Assembly: GCA_023429565.1 (NCBI GenBank)
Contig: JAEZDJ010000076.1
Location: 1 to 11,217 of the forward strand
Reading direction: 5' to 3'
Source of the DNA: Actinomycetes bacterium
GTDB taxonomy: Bacteria > Actinomycetota > Coriobacteriia > Coriobacteriales > Eggerthellaceae
Length of the DNA stretch: 11,217 nucleotides
The translations under genes were made by a program, and so were the position numbers. Shown here piece by piece: positions 1-7,066 of this stretch. The notes under the pieces were generated by a model. It worked only from the letters and a program-made list of their open reading frames with translations, was not told the DNA's origin and did not search any database. Numbering within the stretch: position 1 is the stretch's first letter; every line of letters starts with the position of its first letter.

Positions 1-103
1 ATGGAGGCGGGGATCACCCGGTCCCATTCCGAACCCGGAAGTTAAGACCGCCATCGCCGAAAGTACTGCGGGGACAAGCCCGTGGGAGGATAGGGCGTCG
101 CGC
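1..103 (+). rRNA. rrf: 5S ribosomal RNA, 3' part (5' end cut by window)
   Basis: This is the 5S rRNA of the large ribosomal subunit. The conserved core CCCATTCCGAACCCGGAAG lies near bases 23-41 and is followed by the conserved AAGTACTGCGGG and GTGGGAGGATAGGG blocks. Aligning by eye to the E. coli 5S gene suggests that about 13-15 bases are missing upstream of the window. The 3' boundary is approximate (about 101-107), because the closing helix pairs with the missing 5' end. It presumably ends an rRNA operon whose 16S and 23S genes lie to the left. Confidence 0.93.
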
Positions 104-111
104 TCGCGCAG

Positions 112-172
112 GGCGCTCGTGCGCCGACAAGGAGGGGGTCCCTCCGCCCGATGGGGCGGGGAGGCCCCCTCC
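112..172 (+). terminator. Tandem GC-rich hairpins after 5S rRNA, probable rRNA operon terminator
   Basis: Two hairpins follow the 5S gene. The first is a perfect 5-bp stem GGCGC/GCGCC at 112-125 with loop TCGT. The second has a 19-bp stem, arms 131-149 and 154-172, with loop GATG. It has one C-A mismatch and two G-U pairs, the rest being Watson-Crick. Only a short T run (178-180) follows, so it is not a textbook intrinsic terminator on the plus strand. Its place between the convergent rRNA operon and ATPase gene suggests it may stop transcription from both sides. Confidence 0.6.
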
Positions 173-217
173 GCGCGTTTGGGGAGGGGTGTGCCGGCCG
201 GAGGGAGCGGCGGCATG

Positions 218-2947
218 TCAGGGCCTGTTGGCCCTCAGCCGGCCGAGGGCCTTCGCCGCCTCGGCTTGGACGAGCGACAGGAGGGCGAGGCCGCCCACGG
301 CCGCCCATTGCGCCGCGCCCATCGGCGCCGTGCCGAAGGCGTCGTGGAGCGCCGGGACGGAGAGGGCGACCACCATGAGCGCGGCCGAGGCAGTGACTGC
401 GCCGACGAGCCAGGGGTTGCGGCCGCCTTCCCGGTTCCAGATGGGATCGGTTGAGGATCGCTGGTTCAGCGCGCGCAGCACCTGCGAGAAGGCCAGGACG
501 CCGAAGGCCATCGTCCGCCCGACCGCCTCGCCGCCGGCATCTCGTCCCAGCGCGAACGCGCAGAGGGCGAGGAAGGCGACGAATGCCCCCTGGATGACCA
601 CGCGGCGCGCGGCCTGTGGCTCGAGCAGCGTTCCTGCCTTGACGGGAGGGTGCTCCATGATGTGCCTGCTTGCGGGTTCCACGCCCAGGGCGAGCGCTGG
701 CAGGGTCGCTGTGGCAAGGTTGATCCAGAGGATCATGACGGCGGTAAGCGGGGGATCCCAATTGAGGAGAACTGCGATCAGCAGCACGAGGATTTCGGCG
801 ATATTGTCCACAAGCAGAAATTGCACGACTTTTTGGATGTTGCGGAAAACACGGCGTCCTTCTCTGATAGCGTAGACGATGGTTGCGAAACGATCGTCGA
901 GCAGAATCATGTCGGATGCATCTTTAGCCACGTCGGTGCCGGTTATTCCCATGGCCACGCCGATGTCTGCGGATTTGAGCGCGGGGGCGTCGTTCACGCC
1001 GTCTCCGGTCATTGCGACGATTTCCCCGTCGCTTTTCAAGGCCCGCACGATGCGGAGCTTGTGACAGGGGGAAACGCGTGCGAACACCGTTGCCTGCGCC
1101 GCCGCCTGGGCAAGCGCGGCGTCATCCATCTCCTCCATTTCCTGACCGGTGACGACGAGGTTGCCTTGCCGGTGGATGTCGAGGTCCCGTCCGATGGCTG
1201 TCGCCGTCGCCGCATGATCGCCCGTGATCATGACGGTTCGGATGCCAGCGGTGCGGCAGGTTTCGACGGCTTCTCGCACCTCGGGCCGGGGCGGATCCAT
1301 CATTCCGGTGAGCCCGACGAAGGTTAGCTCACGCTCGAAATCCCCGCTGCCGTCCGGCAGGGCGGGCAGGGCGCGGACGGCGAATGCGAGGACGCGAAGG
1401 GCTTCGTCGGCCATCTCCGCCGCCACGGAAAGCACGCGGATGCGATCGTCTTCGGTCAGAGGACGCGATCCTTGTTCGTCCATGACGTGCGTGCAGTGAG
1501 GCAGCAGCTGATCGACTGCGCCCTTGACTGCCGCCACCAGCTGTCCGTCTCGCTCGTGCACGGTCGACATTCGCTTGCGATCCGAGTCGAAGGGCTGTTC
1601 CATGAGGCGCGGGTATGCCGTTCTCAATCGTGAGGGATCAATGCCCTTGTCGCGCAGGAGGACGAGGAGCGCGCCCTCTGTCGGGTCGCCGATCGTCTGG
1701 TTCGCTTCTCCTTCGGAGCGGGGGTCCACGAGGTTCGCGTCGTTGCAGAGGGCTGCGACAAAGGCGAGCTCTTCGAAAAGCCGACCGTGCTGCGCAAAGG
1801 CGTCTGATGGGTCGGTGAAGGAGAGCCGATCGATGTTGGGGGCGAGTGCCATCTTGACGACGCGCATGCGATTCTCCGTCAACGTGCCCGTCTTGTCCGT
1901 GCAGACGACGGTGGAGTTCCCCAATGCCTCGATGGCGGGCAGTTTTCGCACCAAGGCATGGTGGCCAGCCATTCGCTGGACTCCGAGAGCCATGGTGATG
2001 GTGGCTGTTGCGGGAAGGCTTTCGGGGATCACGGAGATCGCCAACGAGATGGCCAAGAGCAGCAGAGGGGCGAAGGGGCGTCCGTAGGCGAGCCCGATGG
2101 CGATGACGGCGAGCGCTGCCGCTATGCCGACGACCGTGAGGAGCTTCCCGAATGAGGCAAGCTTTCTCTTCAGGGGCGTGTCGACGTCTGCGCCACCCTC
2201 CAGCATGCCGGCGATATGGCCGACTTCGGTGCCCATGCCGGTTGCGACAACCACGCCGACCCCTCTGCCGCCTGTGACGATGGAAGTGGCGTACGCCATG
2301 GACAGACGGTCTCCGAGCGGGGCTCCGAGCGAGACGGTCGCATCCGCGTCTTTCTCGACAGGCACCGATTCGCCGGTGAGGGCAGCCTCCTGCACGCGGA
2401 GGCTCCATGTGCGGAGGAGGCGCAGATCGGCAGGGACCATGCTTCCGTCGTTCACTATGACCATGTCTCCTGGAACCAGATCGCGTGCGGGAAGAATCTC
2501 TTCTATCCCCCCACGTATGACTTGGGCGGACGGTGCGCTCATGGTGCGCAGCGCCTCAAGCGAGGATTGGGCCTTTCTTTCCTGAACTATTCCAATGGCT
2601 GCATTCACCACGACGATGGCGAAAATGATGCCAGCTTCGGCCCATTCGCCCAGCAGGGCTGACAGGATGGCTGCTACGAGCAGGATGAGGACAAGGGGAT
2701 CGGTCACCTGCTCCCGCACCATGGCGGCGAGTGTCTTTGGCGGGGCTGCCATGATCTCGTTGGCCCCTACATTTGCCAGTCGCAACCGTGCGTCTTCGGG
2801 GGATAGGCCAGCTGCGGACGTCTGAAGAGCAACGAGCACCTCTTGCGCCGGCCAGGTGTGCCACGGCTCTAGAGGCTGTTCATACATTTCGGGCGGCCGG
2901 CCATCGTGCGTGTCCGTCACGTGCGATGAGGCGATGTCATGATCCAT
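218..2947 (-). CDS. P-type cation-transporting ATPase (P2/Ca-ATPase-like)
   Basis: An ATP-driven cation pump of the inner membrane, 909 aa. Visible in order: cation-ATPase N-terminal domain (about 30-75), helices M1-M2 (83-121), actuator TGES (191-194), M3-M4 (269-317) with PESLP (308-312), phosphorylation motif DKTGTLT (Asp351), nucleotide-domain KGA (475-477), TGD (575-577), TGDGVND (647-653) and six C-terminal helices M5-M10 (708-901). Ion-site residues seen in SERCA are kept in M4 (Glu309) and M5 (Asn715, Glu718) and partly in M6 (Asn743, Thr746). The M6 Asp is Ala747, so the transported ion cannot be assumed to be calcium. I chose the ATG at 2945-2947 because AAAGGA lies 9 bases upstream; a TTG at 2977 would add 10 residues but has a weak ribosome site. 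The N-terminus is rich in His and Asp. It is the only minus-strand gene and converges on the rRNA operon. Confidence 0.93.
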   Translation of the reverse strand: MDHDIASSHVTDTHDGRPPEMYEQPLEPWHTWPAQEVLVALQTSAAGLSPEDARLRLANVGANEIMAAPPKTLAAMVREQVTDPLVLILLVAAILSALLGEWAEAGIIFAIVVVNAAIGIVQERKAQSSLEALRTMSAPSAQVIRGGIEEILPARDLVPGDMVIVNDGSMVPADLRLLRTWSLRVQEAALTGESVPVEKDADATVSLGAPLGDRLSMAYATSIVTGGRGVGVVVATGMGTEVGHIAGMLEGGADVDTPLKRKLASFGKLLTVVGIAAALAVIAIGLAYGRPFAPLLLLAISLAISVIPESLPATATITMALGVQRMAGHHALVRKLPAIEALGNSTVVCTDKTGTLTENRMRVVKMALAPNIDRLSFTDPSDAFAQHGRLFEELAFVAALCNDANLVDPRSEGEANQTIGDPTEGALLVLLRDKGIDPSRLRTAYPRLMEQPFDSDRKRMSTVHERDGQLVAAVKGAVDQLLPHCTHVMDEQGSRPLTEDDRIRVLSVAAEMADEALRVLAFAVRALPALPDGSGDFERELTFVGLTGMMDPPRPEVREAVETCRTAGIRTVMITGDHAATATAIGRDLDIHRQGNLVVTGQEMEEMDDAALAQAAAQATVFARVSPCHKLRIVRALKSDGEIVAMTGDGVNDAPALKSADIGVAMGITGTDVAKDASDMILLDDRFATIVYAIREGRRVFRNIQKVVQFLLVDNIAEILVLLIAVLLNWDPPLTAVMILWINLATATLPALALGVEPASRHIMEHPPVKAGTLLEPQAARRVVIQGAFVAFLALCAFALGRDAGGEAVGRTMAFGVLAFSQVLRALNQRSSTDPIWNREGGRNPWLVGAVTASAALMVVALSVPALHDAFGTAPMGAAQWAAVGGLALLSLVQAEAAKALGRLRANRP

Positions 2948-3140
2948 GGCGGTCGATCCTTTCCGAAAGCGGGTCAAGCACGGGTTTCCCAGTCGGGGGA
3001 ACAGGGAAGACGATACCTTTGATGGACGGCGTGTCCTGGAATCGTCATGATGCGGTCACCCGGAACCACGCCCGTGCCATTGTGGAAGATCCTGCCTGTG
3101 TCCCGCGGAAACGTTTTCCCGCCCGGTTGCGGCGGGGCGC

Positions 3141-3172
3141 GATGTCCGACATCCCGATCGGTGGAGTAAAAT
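3141..3172 (+). promoter_or_regulatory. Candidate mtnA promoter with two adjacent dyads
   Basis: TAAAAT at 3167-3172 is a plausible -10 box; a start near 3179 would give a leader of about 20 bases to the mtnA ATG. No good -35 is seen. Just upstream lie a perfect inverted repeat GATGTC-C-GACATC (3141-3153) and an abutting 8-base palindrome CCGATCGG (3154-3161). Their place between the -35 and -10 positions fits a repressor operator, but this is inference. No riboswitch was recognised in the 2948-3198 gap, and no convincing promoter was found for the divergent ATPase. Confidence 0.35.
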
Positions 3173-3198
3173 GAAGGGAAAAGTGAAGGGTGGGCACG

Positions 3199-4299
3199 AT
3201 GGTTTGCCAAGGAGGGCACGTGGTTTGTCTTGAAAAGCTTCCTCGCACAATCGATCTGCAGAGAGGTGCCGATGGTCGGATGTCCTTCTCGTTCGTGGAC
3301 CAGACGAAGCTTCCTGGCGCTCTCGTCCGCATCGAGACGCAGGACTGGTTCAGAGTTGTACGGGCAATCAAGTCGCTTGAGGTCCGTGGGGCTCCGGCGA
3401 TAGGAGTGTCAGGTGCTGCCGCGCTTGCCCTTTGGGCATCGGAAGAGTCGACGGGAACGCGGGGTGGCTTGCGGGTCGATCGCGCGTATTGGGATGCCTT
3501 CGATTCCGCTTCCGACAGGGTTCGTCATGCTCGTCCGACTGCCGTCAATCTTGCCTGGGCCGTGGAGCGGGTCAGACCCCTTGTCTGCCATATGGTGGAG
3601 GAGGGGTCTGACCGCTCGTCCGTCGCTGACGCCCTCTTTGCATGCGTCAAGCGCATGGAGACCGAGGACGAGGAAGTCAACCGTGCCATTGGAGCCTTCG
3701 GCGCGCCCCTTCTCGCACCCGGGTCGAGCGTGCTCACCCATTGCAACGCGGGCAGCCTCGCCACGACGTTTTTCGGCACAGCGCTTGGAATCGTGTATGC
3801 CGCCGCCAAAGAGGGGAAGATCGCGCGCGTGTATGCGGATGAAACACGGCCCGTCGGTCAAGGAGCGCGGCTCACGACCTGGGAACTCGCGCAGGTTGGA
3901 ATTCCCGTGACGCTCATATGCGATGACATGGCTGCGAGCCTGATGGCCACGGGAAAGGTCGATGCCGTGCTGGTGGGCGCAGATCGGATTTGCGCAAATG
4001 GCGACGTTGCAAACAAGATAGGCACATACGGCGTTGCCGTGCTCGCGCGTCATCATGGCATACCGTTTTATGTGGCCGCTCCCACCTCCACGATCGACCT
4101 GTCCCTTGAGCGAGGAGCTCAGGTTCCCATCGAAGAGCGTGATCCCGCAGAAGTCGCGACAGATCTGCCAAGGGGCGTCTCTGTATGGAATCCAGCCTTT
4201 GACGTGACGCCTTCCGAGCTCGTCACGGGCATCGTCACGGAGCGGGGGGTGTTCCTCCCCGCTGAACTCCATGAGAGCCTGATGGGCTCGTCCTTCTGA
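3199..4299 (+). CDS. mtnA: S-methyl-5-thioribose-1-phosphate isomerase
   Basis: Converts 5-methylthioribose-1-phosphate to 5-methylthioribulose-1-phosphate in the cytoplasmic methionine salvage pathway (eIF2B-like fold). 366 aa from this start, close to the usual 340-370. Signatures: VDQTKLP near the N-terminus, VRGAPAIG (62-69), THCNAGSLAT with catalytic Cys182, TRPVGQGARLTTWEL (216-230), GADRI with catalytic Asp262, and NKIGTYG (272-278). These Cys and Asp positions match the family's known catalytic pair. The ATG at 3199 has AAGGG 8 bases upstream. A GTG at 3220 (359 aa) follows a perfect AAGGAGG but only 4 bases away, and a GTG at 3190 is also possible, so the exact start is open. No other methionine salvage gene is in the window. 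Paralogous ribose-1,5-bisphosphate isomerases are less likely given the full motif set. Confidence 0.93.
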   Translation: MVCQGGHVVCLEKLPRTIDLQRGADGRMSFSFVDQTKLPGALVRIETQDWFRVVRAIKSLEVRGAPAIGVSGAAALALWASEESTGTRGGLRVDRAYWDAFDSASDRVRHARPTAVNLAWAVERVRPLVCHMVEEGSDRSSVADALFACVKRMETEDEEVNRAIGAFGAPLLAPGSSVLTHCNAGSLATTFFGTALGIVYAAAKEGKIARVYADETRPVGQGARLTTWELAQVGIPVTLICDDMAASLMATGKVDAVLVGADRICANGDVANKIGTYGVAVLARHHGIPFYVAAPTSTIDLSLERGAQVPIEERDPAEVATDLPRGVSVWNPAFDVTPSELVTGIVTERGVFLPAELHESLMGSSF

Positions 4300-4302
4300 T
4301 GG

Positions 4303-4308
4303 TACACT
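4303..4308 (+). promoter_or_regulatory. Candidate -10 box for the dGTPase gene
   Basis: TACACT in the context GGTACACT lies 4 bases after the mtnA stop codon and resembles the GGTATAAT seen before azlC and rplS. No convincing -35 precedes it. The predicted leader of about 45 bases holds a small CGGGC/GCCCG hairpin (4320-4334). Readthrough from mtnA is also possible, since no terminator separates the genes. Confidence 0.3.
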
Positions 4309-4360
4309 GGGGTGGGATTCGGGCGCGATGCCCGTCGCACGGTTTTGAAGGGAGTCCGAA

Positions 4361-5404
4361 ATGCGCATCGTCTATCGAGAGGACCAAGAACGCTTCGAGC
4401 ACGAGAGGTTGGCCGGCGATGCGTCCCTTTCCGACGAGGGCGAGGGGCGTGCCCGTTCCGCAGAACCCGACATCTTGAGAAACGATTACCAGCGGGATCG
4501 AGACAAGATTCTTCACACGAAATCGTTTCGCCGACTCTCCCATAAGACGCAGGTTTTCCTTGCTGCTGAAGGAGACCACTTCAGAACCCGCCTTACGCAC
4601 ACGCTCGAGGTGGCTCAAATAGCGAGGACGATCGCAAGGGGCTTGGGCCTGAACGAAGATCTCACCGAGGCTATATCCCTTGGACACGATTTGGGACATA
4701 CTCCCTTTGGGCATACGGGCGAGGATGCCTTGGCGCAATGCCTTGCACGGCGCCATGGGGTTGATCCCGCATCGCCCAGTGCGGCAGGCTTCTACCGTCA
4801 CAACGAGCAGAGCCTGCGCGTTGTCGAGGTCATCGAGAACGGCGGCAAGGGTCTCAATCTGACCGCAGAGGTGCGAGACGGCATCTATTGCCATACGGGA
4901 GATCTGCGTGCCGAGACGTTGGAGGGACGCGTCGTGGGCACGGCGGACCGTATCGCCTATGTCAACCATGACATCGATGACGCCATCCGGGCAGGCATCC
5001 TTTCGGAAGCCGACCTGCCGGAAACGACGCATGCGGTTCTCGGGCCTGACCATTCCTCGCGCATCGAGACGCTGGTGCTTGACATGGTGGAGACCTCCGC
5101 AGCAAGGGATGACATTTGCATGAGTGCTGCGGTTTGGTCGGCCATGATGGAGTTGCGTTCGTTTTTGTTCGACCGAGTGTACACGTCGCCCGTCGTCATG
5201 GCTGAAGTCAGAAAAGCGATGCATCTCATCAGCGAGCTGTTCGAGTATTATGCCGGGCACCTCACTGAAGTTCCCGACGAATACCGAGCCATTTCCGAGG
5301 GCGACGATCTGCGCGCAGTGACGGATTATATCGCCGGCATGACAGATCGCTATGCAAAGAGCGTCTATCAAGATATATTCATTCCTCATTCGTTGCAGTA
5401 TTGA
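4361..5404 (+). CDS. dgt: Deoxyguanosinetriphosphate triphosphohydrolase-like HD protein
   Basis: A cytoplasmic HD-domain hydrolase of the dGTPase family, which cleaves dNTPs to the nucleoside and triphosphate and so trims nucleotide pools. 347 aa, typical of the short bacterial form. Motifs: DRDKILHTKSFRRLSHKTQVF (roughly 46-66), RTRLTHTLEV with His80, SLGHDLGHTPFGHTGE with His109-Asp110, the RHNEQS block (146-151), and YVNHDIDDAI with Asp204. These give the metal-binding H...HD...D set. Start: ATG with GAAGGGAG 6 bases upstream. In many actinobacteria this gene sits beside dnaG; here its neighbours are mtnA and azlC. Substrate preference (dGTP or all dNTPs) cannot be read from the sequence, and the symbol is used in the family sense. 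Confidence 0.9.
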   Translation: MRIVYREDQERFEHERLAGDASLSDEGEGRARSAEPDILRNDYQRDRDKILHTKSFRRLSHKTQVFLAAEGDHFRTRLTHTLEVAQIARTIARGLGLNEDLTEAISLGHDLGHTPFGHTGEDALAQCLARRHGVDPASPSAAGFYRHNEQSLRVVEVIENGGKGLNLTAEVRDGIYCHTGDLRAETLEGRVVGTADRIAYVNHDIDDAIRAGILSEADLPETTHAVLGPDHSSRIETLVLDMVETSAARDDICMSAAVWSAMMELRSFLFDRVYTSPVVMAEVRKAMHLISELFEYYAGHLTEVPDEYRAISEGDDLRAVTDYIAGMTDRYAKSVYQDIFIPHSLQY

Positions 5405-5442
5405 GCGAGCCGGATGCGACGATTCGGACGGGCTTGCTTCAA
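5401..5442 (+). terminator. Stem-loop overlapping the dGTPase stop codon
   Basis: Arms 5401-5411 and 5431-5442 form an 11-bp stem with one G-U pair and one bulged U; the stop codon TGA lies in the left arm. No T-run follows, so it could be a weak or Rho-assisted terminator, or a 3'-end stabilising structure. The rest of the gap up to azlC holds only a 5-bp CCGGT/ACCGG dyad (5448-5469) and the azlC promoter. Confidence 0.35.
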
Positions 5443-5501
5443 AGGCCCCGGTGTCTGGATGTGGACCGGCGGATTCGGGACCCAATGACGTGCGGTCTCT
5501 G

Positions 5502-5530
5502 TTTGCATAGGTCGGCAAAGCCGGTATAAT
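5502..5530 (+). promoter_or_regulatory. Promoter of azlC (-35 TTTGCA, -10 TATAAT)
   Basis: A perfect -10 hexamer TATAAT (5525-5530) is preceded at 17 bases by TTTGCA (5502-5507), or at 16 bases by TTGCAT. The azlC ATG starts only 9 bases after the -10 box and no Shine-Dalgarno lies between, so the transcript would start at or within a few bases of the start codon. Confidence 0.65.
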
Positions 5531-5539
5531 CGAGTGTCT

Positions 5540-6232
5540 ATGCTTTCAAGAAATCACATACGGCAGTCTTTTTCGGCTGCAGCGCCCATCATGCTGGGAT
5601 ATGTCGCCATCGGCGTGCCTTGCGGCATCCTATCGGCATCGATCGGGCTTGATGCGCTGCAGGTTTTGCTTCTGTCGGTGTTGTTTTATTCGGGGGCCGG
5701 CCAGTTCATGATTCCGAACATGTGGCTTGTCGGGTCTCCCCTCGCTTCCATTGTTGCGAGCGTGTCTCTCGTCAATGCGCGGCAGATGCTCTATGCGGCA
5801 TCCTTTGCGCCGAGATGCGAGCGCGTGAAGAAGCGCCTCGCGTTTTTGTTCGCGGCCACCGTGACGGACGAGAGCTATGGCGTGAACACGGCCAGGTTTG
5901 AAGCGGGGGACTGGTCGGTCGGTCGTGCGACGGGCGTCAACCTGTTTTCACAGGCGTCTTGGACCCTTTCGAACGTCGTCGGAGTGCTTGTTGGAAACGC
6001 TGTGGGGGTTCCTCTCGCCATCGCCTCGTTTGCCATGACCTCGATATTCATCTGCCTTCTCGTCTCCCAGAAGATGGAGATCGGCAACGGAGTGGCCATC
6101 GTCCTTGCTGCGGCCGGCGTTTTTTTCTGCAAGTATGTCGGCCTTGGGGGCCCCGCCATTCTCTTCGGCGCGCTTTTGGGCGTCGCCGGGGCCTTGGCCT
6201 TCTCGTGTCTTCGTGCGCGAAAGGGCTTGTGA
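5540..6232 (+). CDS. azlC: AzlC family branched-chain amino acid exporter, large subunit
   Basis: The large integral membrane subunit of the AzlCD system, which in B. subtilis exports branched-chain amino acids and their analogues. 230 aa, normal for the family, with long hydrophobic helices throughout. Family signatures: YSGAGQF (50-56), LVNARQMLYAAS (77-88) and TDESY (109-113). The partner azlD follows with the stop and start nearly touching, so the two form an operon. The ATG at 5540 is preferred; a GTG at 5534 would add two residues. Neither has a ribosome-binding site, and the promoter position points to a leaderless mRNA. The actual substrate range in this organism is unknown. Confidence 0.9.
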   Translation: MLSRNHIRQSFSAAAPIMLGYVAIGVPCGILSASIGLDALQVLLLSVLFYSGAGQFMIPNMWLVGSPLASIVASVSLVNARQMLYAASFAPRCERVKKRLAFLFAATVTDESYGVNTARFEAGDWSVGRATGVNLFSQASWTLSNVVGVLVGNAVGVPLAIASFAMTSIFICLLVSQKMEIGNGVAIVLAAAGVFFCKYVGLGGPAILFGALLGVAGALAFSCLRARKGL

Positions 6233-6237
6233 TTGTA

Positions 6238-6561
6238 ATGGGCTGGGGTGATTTTCTTGTCGTGCTGGTCTGTTGTGCAGCAACGATGCTTGCTTGTCGC
6301 GTCGTTCCGCTGTTCCTCCTCAAGGGAAAGCAGCTTCCCGAAGGCGTCGAGCGCGCGCTCGGTTTCATACCTCCCGCGGCGTTTTCTGCGCTTGTGGCGA
6401 ATGACCTGCTTTCACCGGGGATGTTTGACGCAGGGCTCTGGCCTGCGGGGGCTCCATTGCTAGCAGCGGCCGTTGTGGTTGTTGTTGCGTGGAAAACGAA
6501 ATCGCTGGTGTGGTGTGCGGTGTCTGGCTGTGCCGCCTATGCTTTGCTGAGCTTTTTTTGA
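6238..6561 (+). CDS. azlD: AzlD family branched-chain amino acid transport protein, small subunit
   Basis: The small membrane partner of AzlC, 107 aa with about four hydrophobic segments, ending in a short cytoplasmic or periplasmic tail. Family features are CRVVPLFLLKGKQLP (20-34) and the FIPPAAFSAL block (43-52), which match the usual R..P...L....P and FIP.A pattern. The ATG at 6238 lies 5 bases after the azlC stop. An in-frame GTG at 6229 overlaps that stop (GTGA) and is an alternative start; an AAAGGG at 6220-6225 lies close to both but is ideally spaced for neither. Translational coupling to azlC is likely. A terminator follows. Confidence 0.88.
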   Translation: MGWGDFLVVLVCCAATMLACRVVPLFLLKGKQLPEGVERALGFIPPAAFSALVANDLLSPGMFDAGLWPAGAPLLAAAVVVVVAWKTKSLVWCAVSGCAAYALLSFF

Positions 6562-6597
6562 TCGTTCCCTTCAAGGGGTCCTGAGGTTTTTGCTGGA

Positions 6598-6620
6598 AAG
6601 GCAAAAGAGAGCCTTCTTTT
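6598..6620 (+). terminator. Intrinsic terminator after azlCD
   Basis: A stem AAGGC/GCCTT (6598-6602 and 6611-6615) with an 8-base loop is followed by CTTTT. Flanking GGAA and TTCC bases can lengthen the pairing. It separates azlCD from the rplS promoter, which begins 3 bases later. Confidence 0.6.
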
Positions 6621-6622
6621 CC

Positions 6623-6651
6623 TTGCATGACAAGGGTGTTGGAGGTATAAT
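6623..6651 (+). promoter_or_regulatory. Promoter of rplS (TTGCAT-17-TATAAT)
   Basis: TATAAT at 6646-6651 with TTGCAT at 6623-6628, spacing 17. The predicted start near 6658 gives a leader of about 59 bases. The leader contains AACG/CGTT pairing bases (about 6676-6691) too short to call a control element, and the ribosome site AGGA at 6706-6709, 7 bases before the ATG. Confidence 0.7.
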
Positions 6652-6716
6652 TTCAAATCGTGTCTTTCCACAGGCAACGTTATAGAGCGTTATTGAACAT
6701 AGAGTAGGAAACGAAC

Positions 6717-7064
6717 ATGGATATTATTCGCGCTATTGAGCAACAGCAGATCAAACAAGATATTCCTGATTTTCACGTGGGTGATAACGTAAAGGTTCAC
6801 TATCGCATCACCGAGGGTAGTCGCGAGCGTATCCAGGTGTTCCAAGGTGACGTCATTCGTCGCTCCGGCGCTTCGAGCCGCGAAACCTTCACGGTCCGGA
6901 AGATCAGCTTTTCCATTGGAGTCGAGCGCACGTTCCCCGTGCATTCTCCGAAAATCGAGAAGATTGAGGTTGTCCGACAAGGGGCTGTCCGTCGCGCCAA
7001 GCTCTACTACCTCCGCAAGAAGGTCGGCAAGGCCGCAAAGATCAAGGAAAAATCCTTCAGATAA
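6717..7064 (+). CDS. rplS: 50S ribosomal protein L19
   Basis: A large-subunit ribosomal protein located at the 30S-50S interface, 115 aa as usual. Family blocks are all present: IPDFHVGDNVKVHYRITEG, SRERIQVFQGDVIRRSG, TFTVRKISFSIGVERTFPVHSP, and the C-terminal VRRAKLYYLRKKVGKAAKIKEK (positions about 16-35, 35-51, 57-79 and 90-112). Start ATG with AGGA 7 bases upstream. It stands alone between its own promoter and a strong terminator, not behind rpsP-rimM-trmD as in most bacteria, and no lepB follows before rnhB. Confidence 0.98.
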   Translation: MDIIRAIEQQQIKQDIPDFHVGDNVKVHYRITEGSRERIQVFQGDVIRRSGASSRETFTVRKISFSIGVERTFPVHSPKIEKIEVVRQGAVRRAKLYYLRKKVGKAAKIKEKSFR

Positions 7065-7066
7065 AG

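Noticed and set aside
1638..2408. 256-codon minus-strand ORF in another frame of the ATPase gene
   Set aside because: Arg/His/Pro-rich low-complexity product typical of a shifted frame; the ATPase frame is continuous across it.
2948..3198. SAM or other riboswitch upstream of mtnA
   Set aside because: I saw only short dyads and no kink-turn or conserved core of a SAM riboswitch; the predicted leader is only about 20 bases long.
3171..3233. 20-codon ORF (ATG at 3171) overlapping the mtnA start, as a leader peptide
   Set aside because: It would lie at the -10 box of the likely promoter, so its start codon is probably not transcribed, and the peptide has no attenuator-like codon run.
3409..4368. 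319-codon minus-strand ORF opposite mtnA
   Set aside because: Antisense shadow of an intact isomerase, no recognisable motifs.
4235..5518. 427-codon minus-strand ORF opposite the dGTPase gene
   Set aside because: The plus strand carries a full HD hydrolase with all metal ligands; the antisense product shows no domain.
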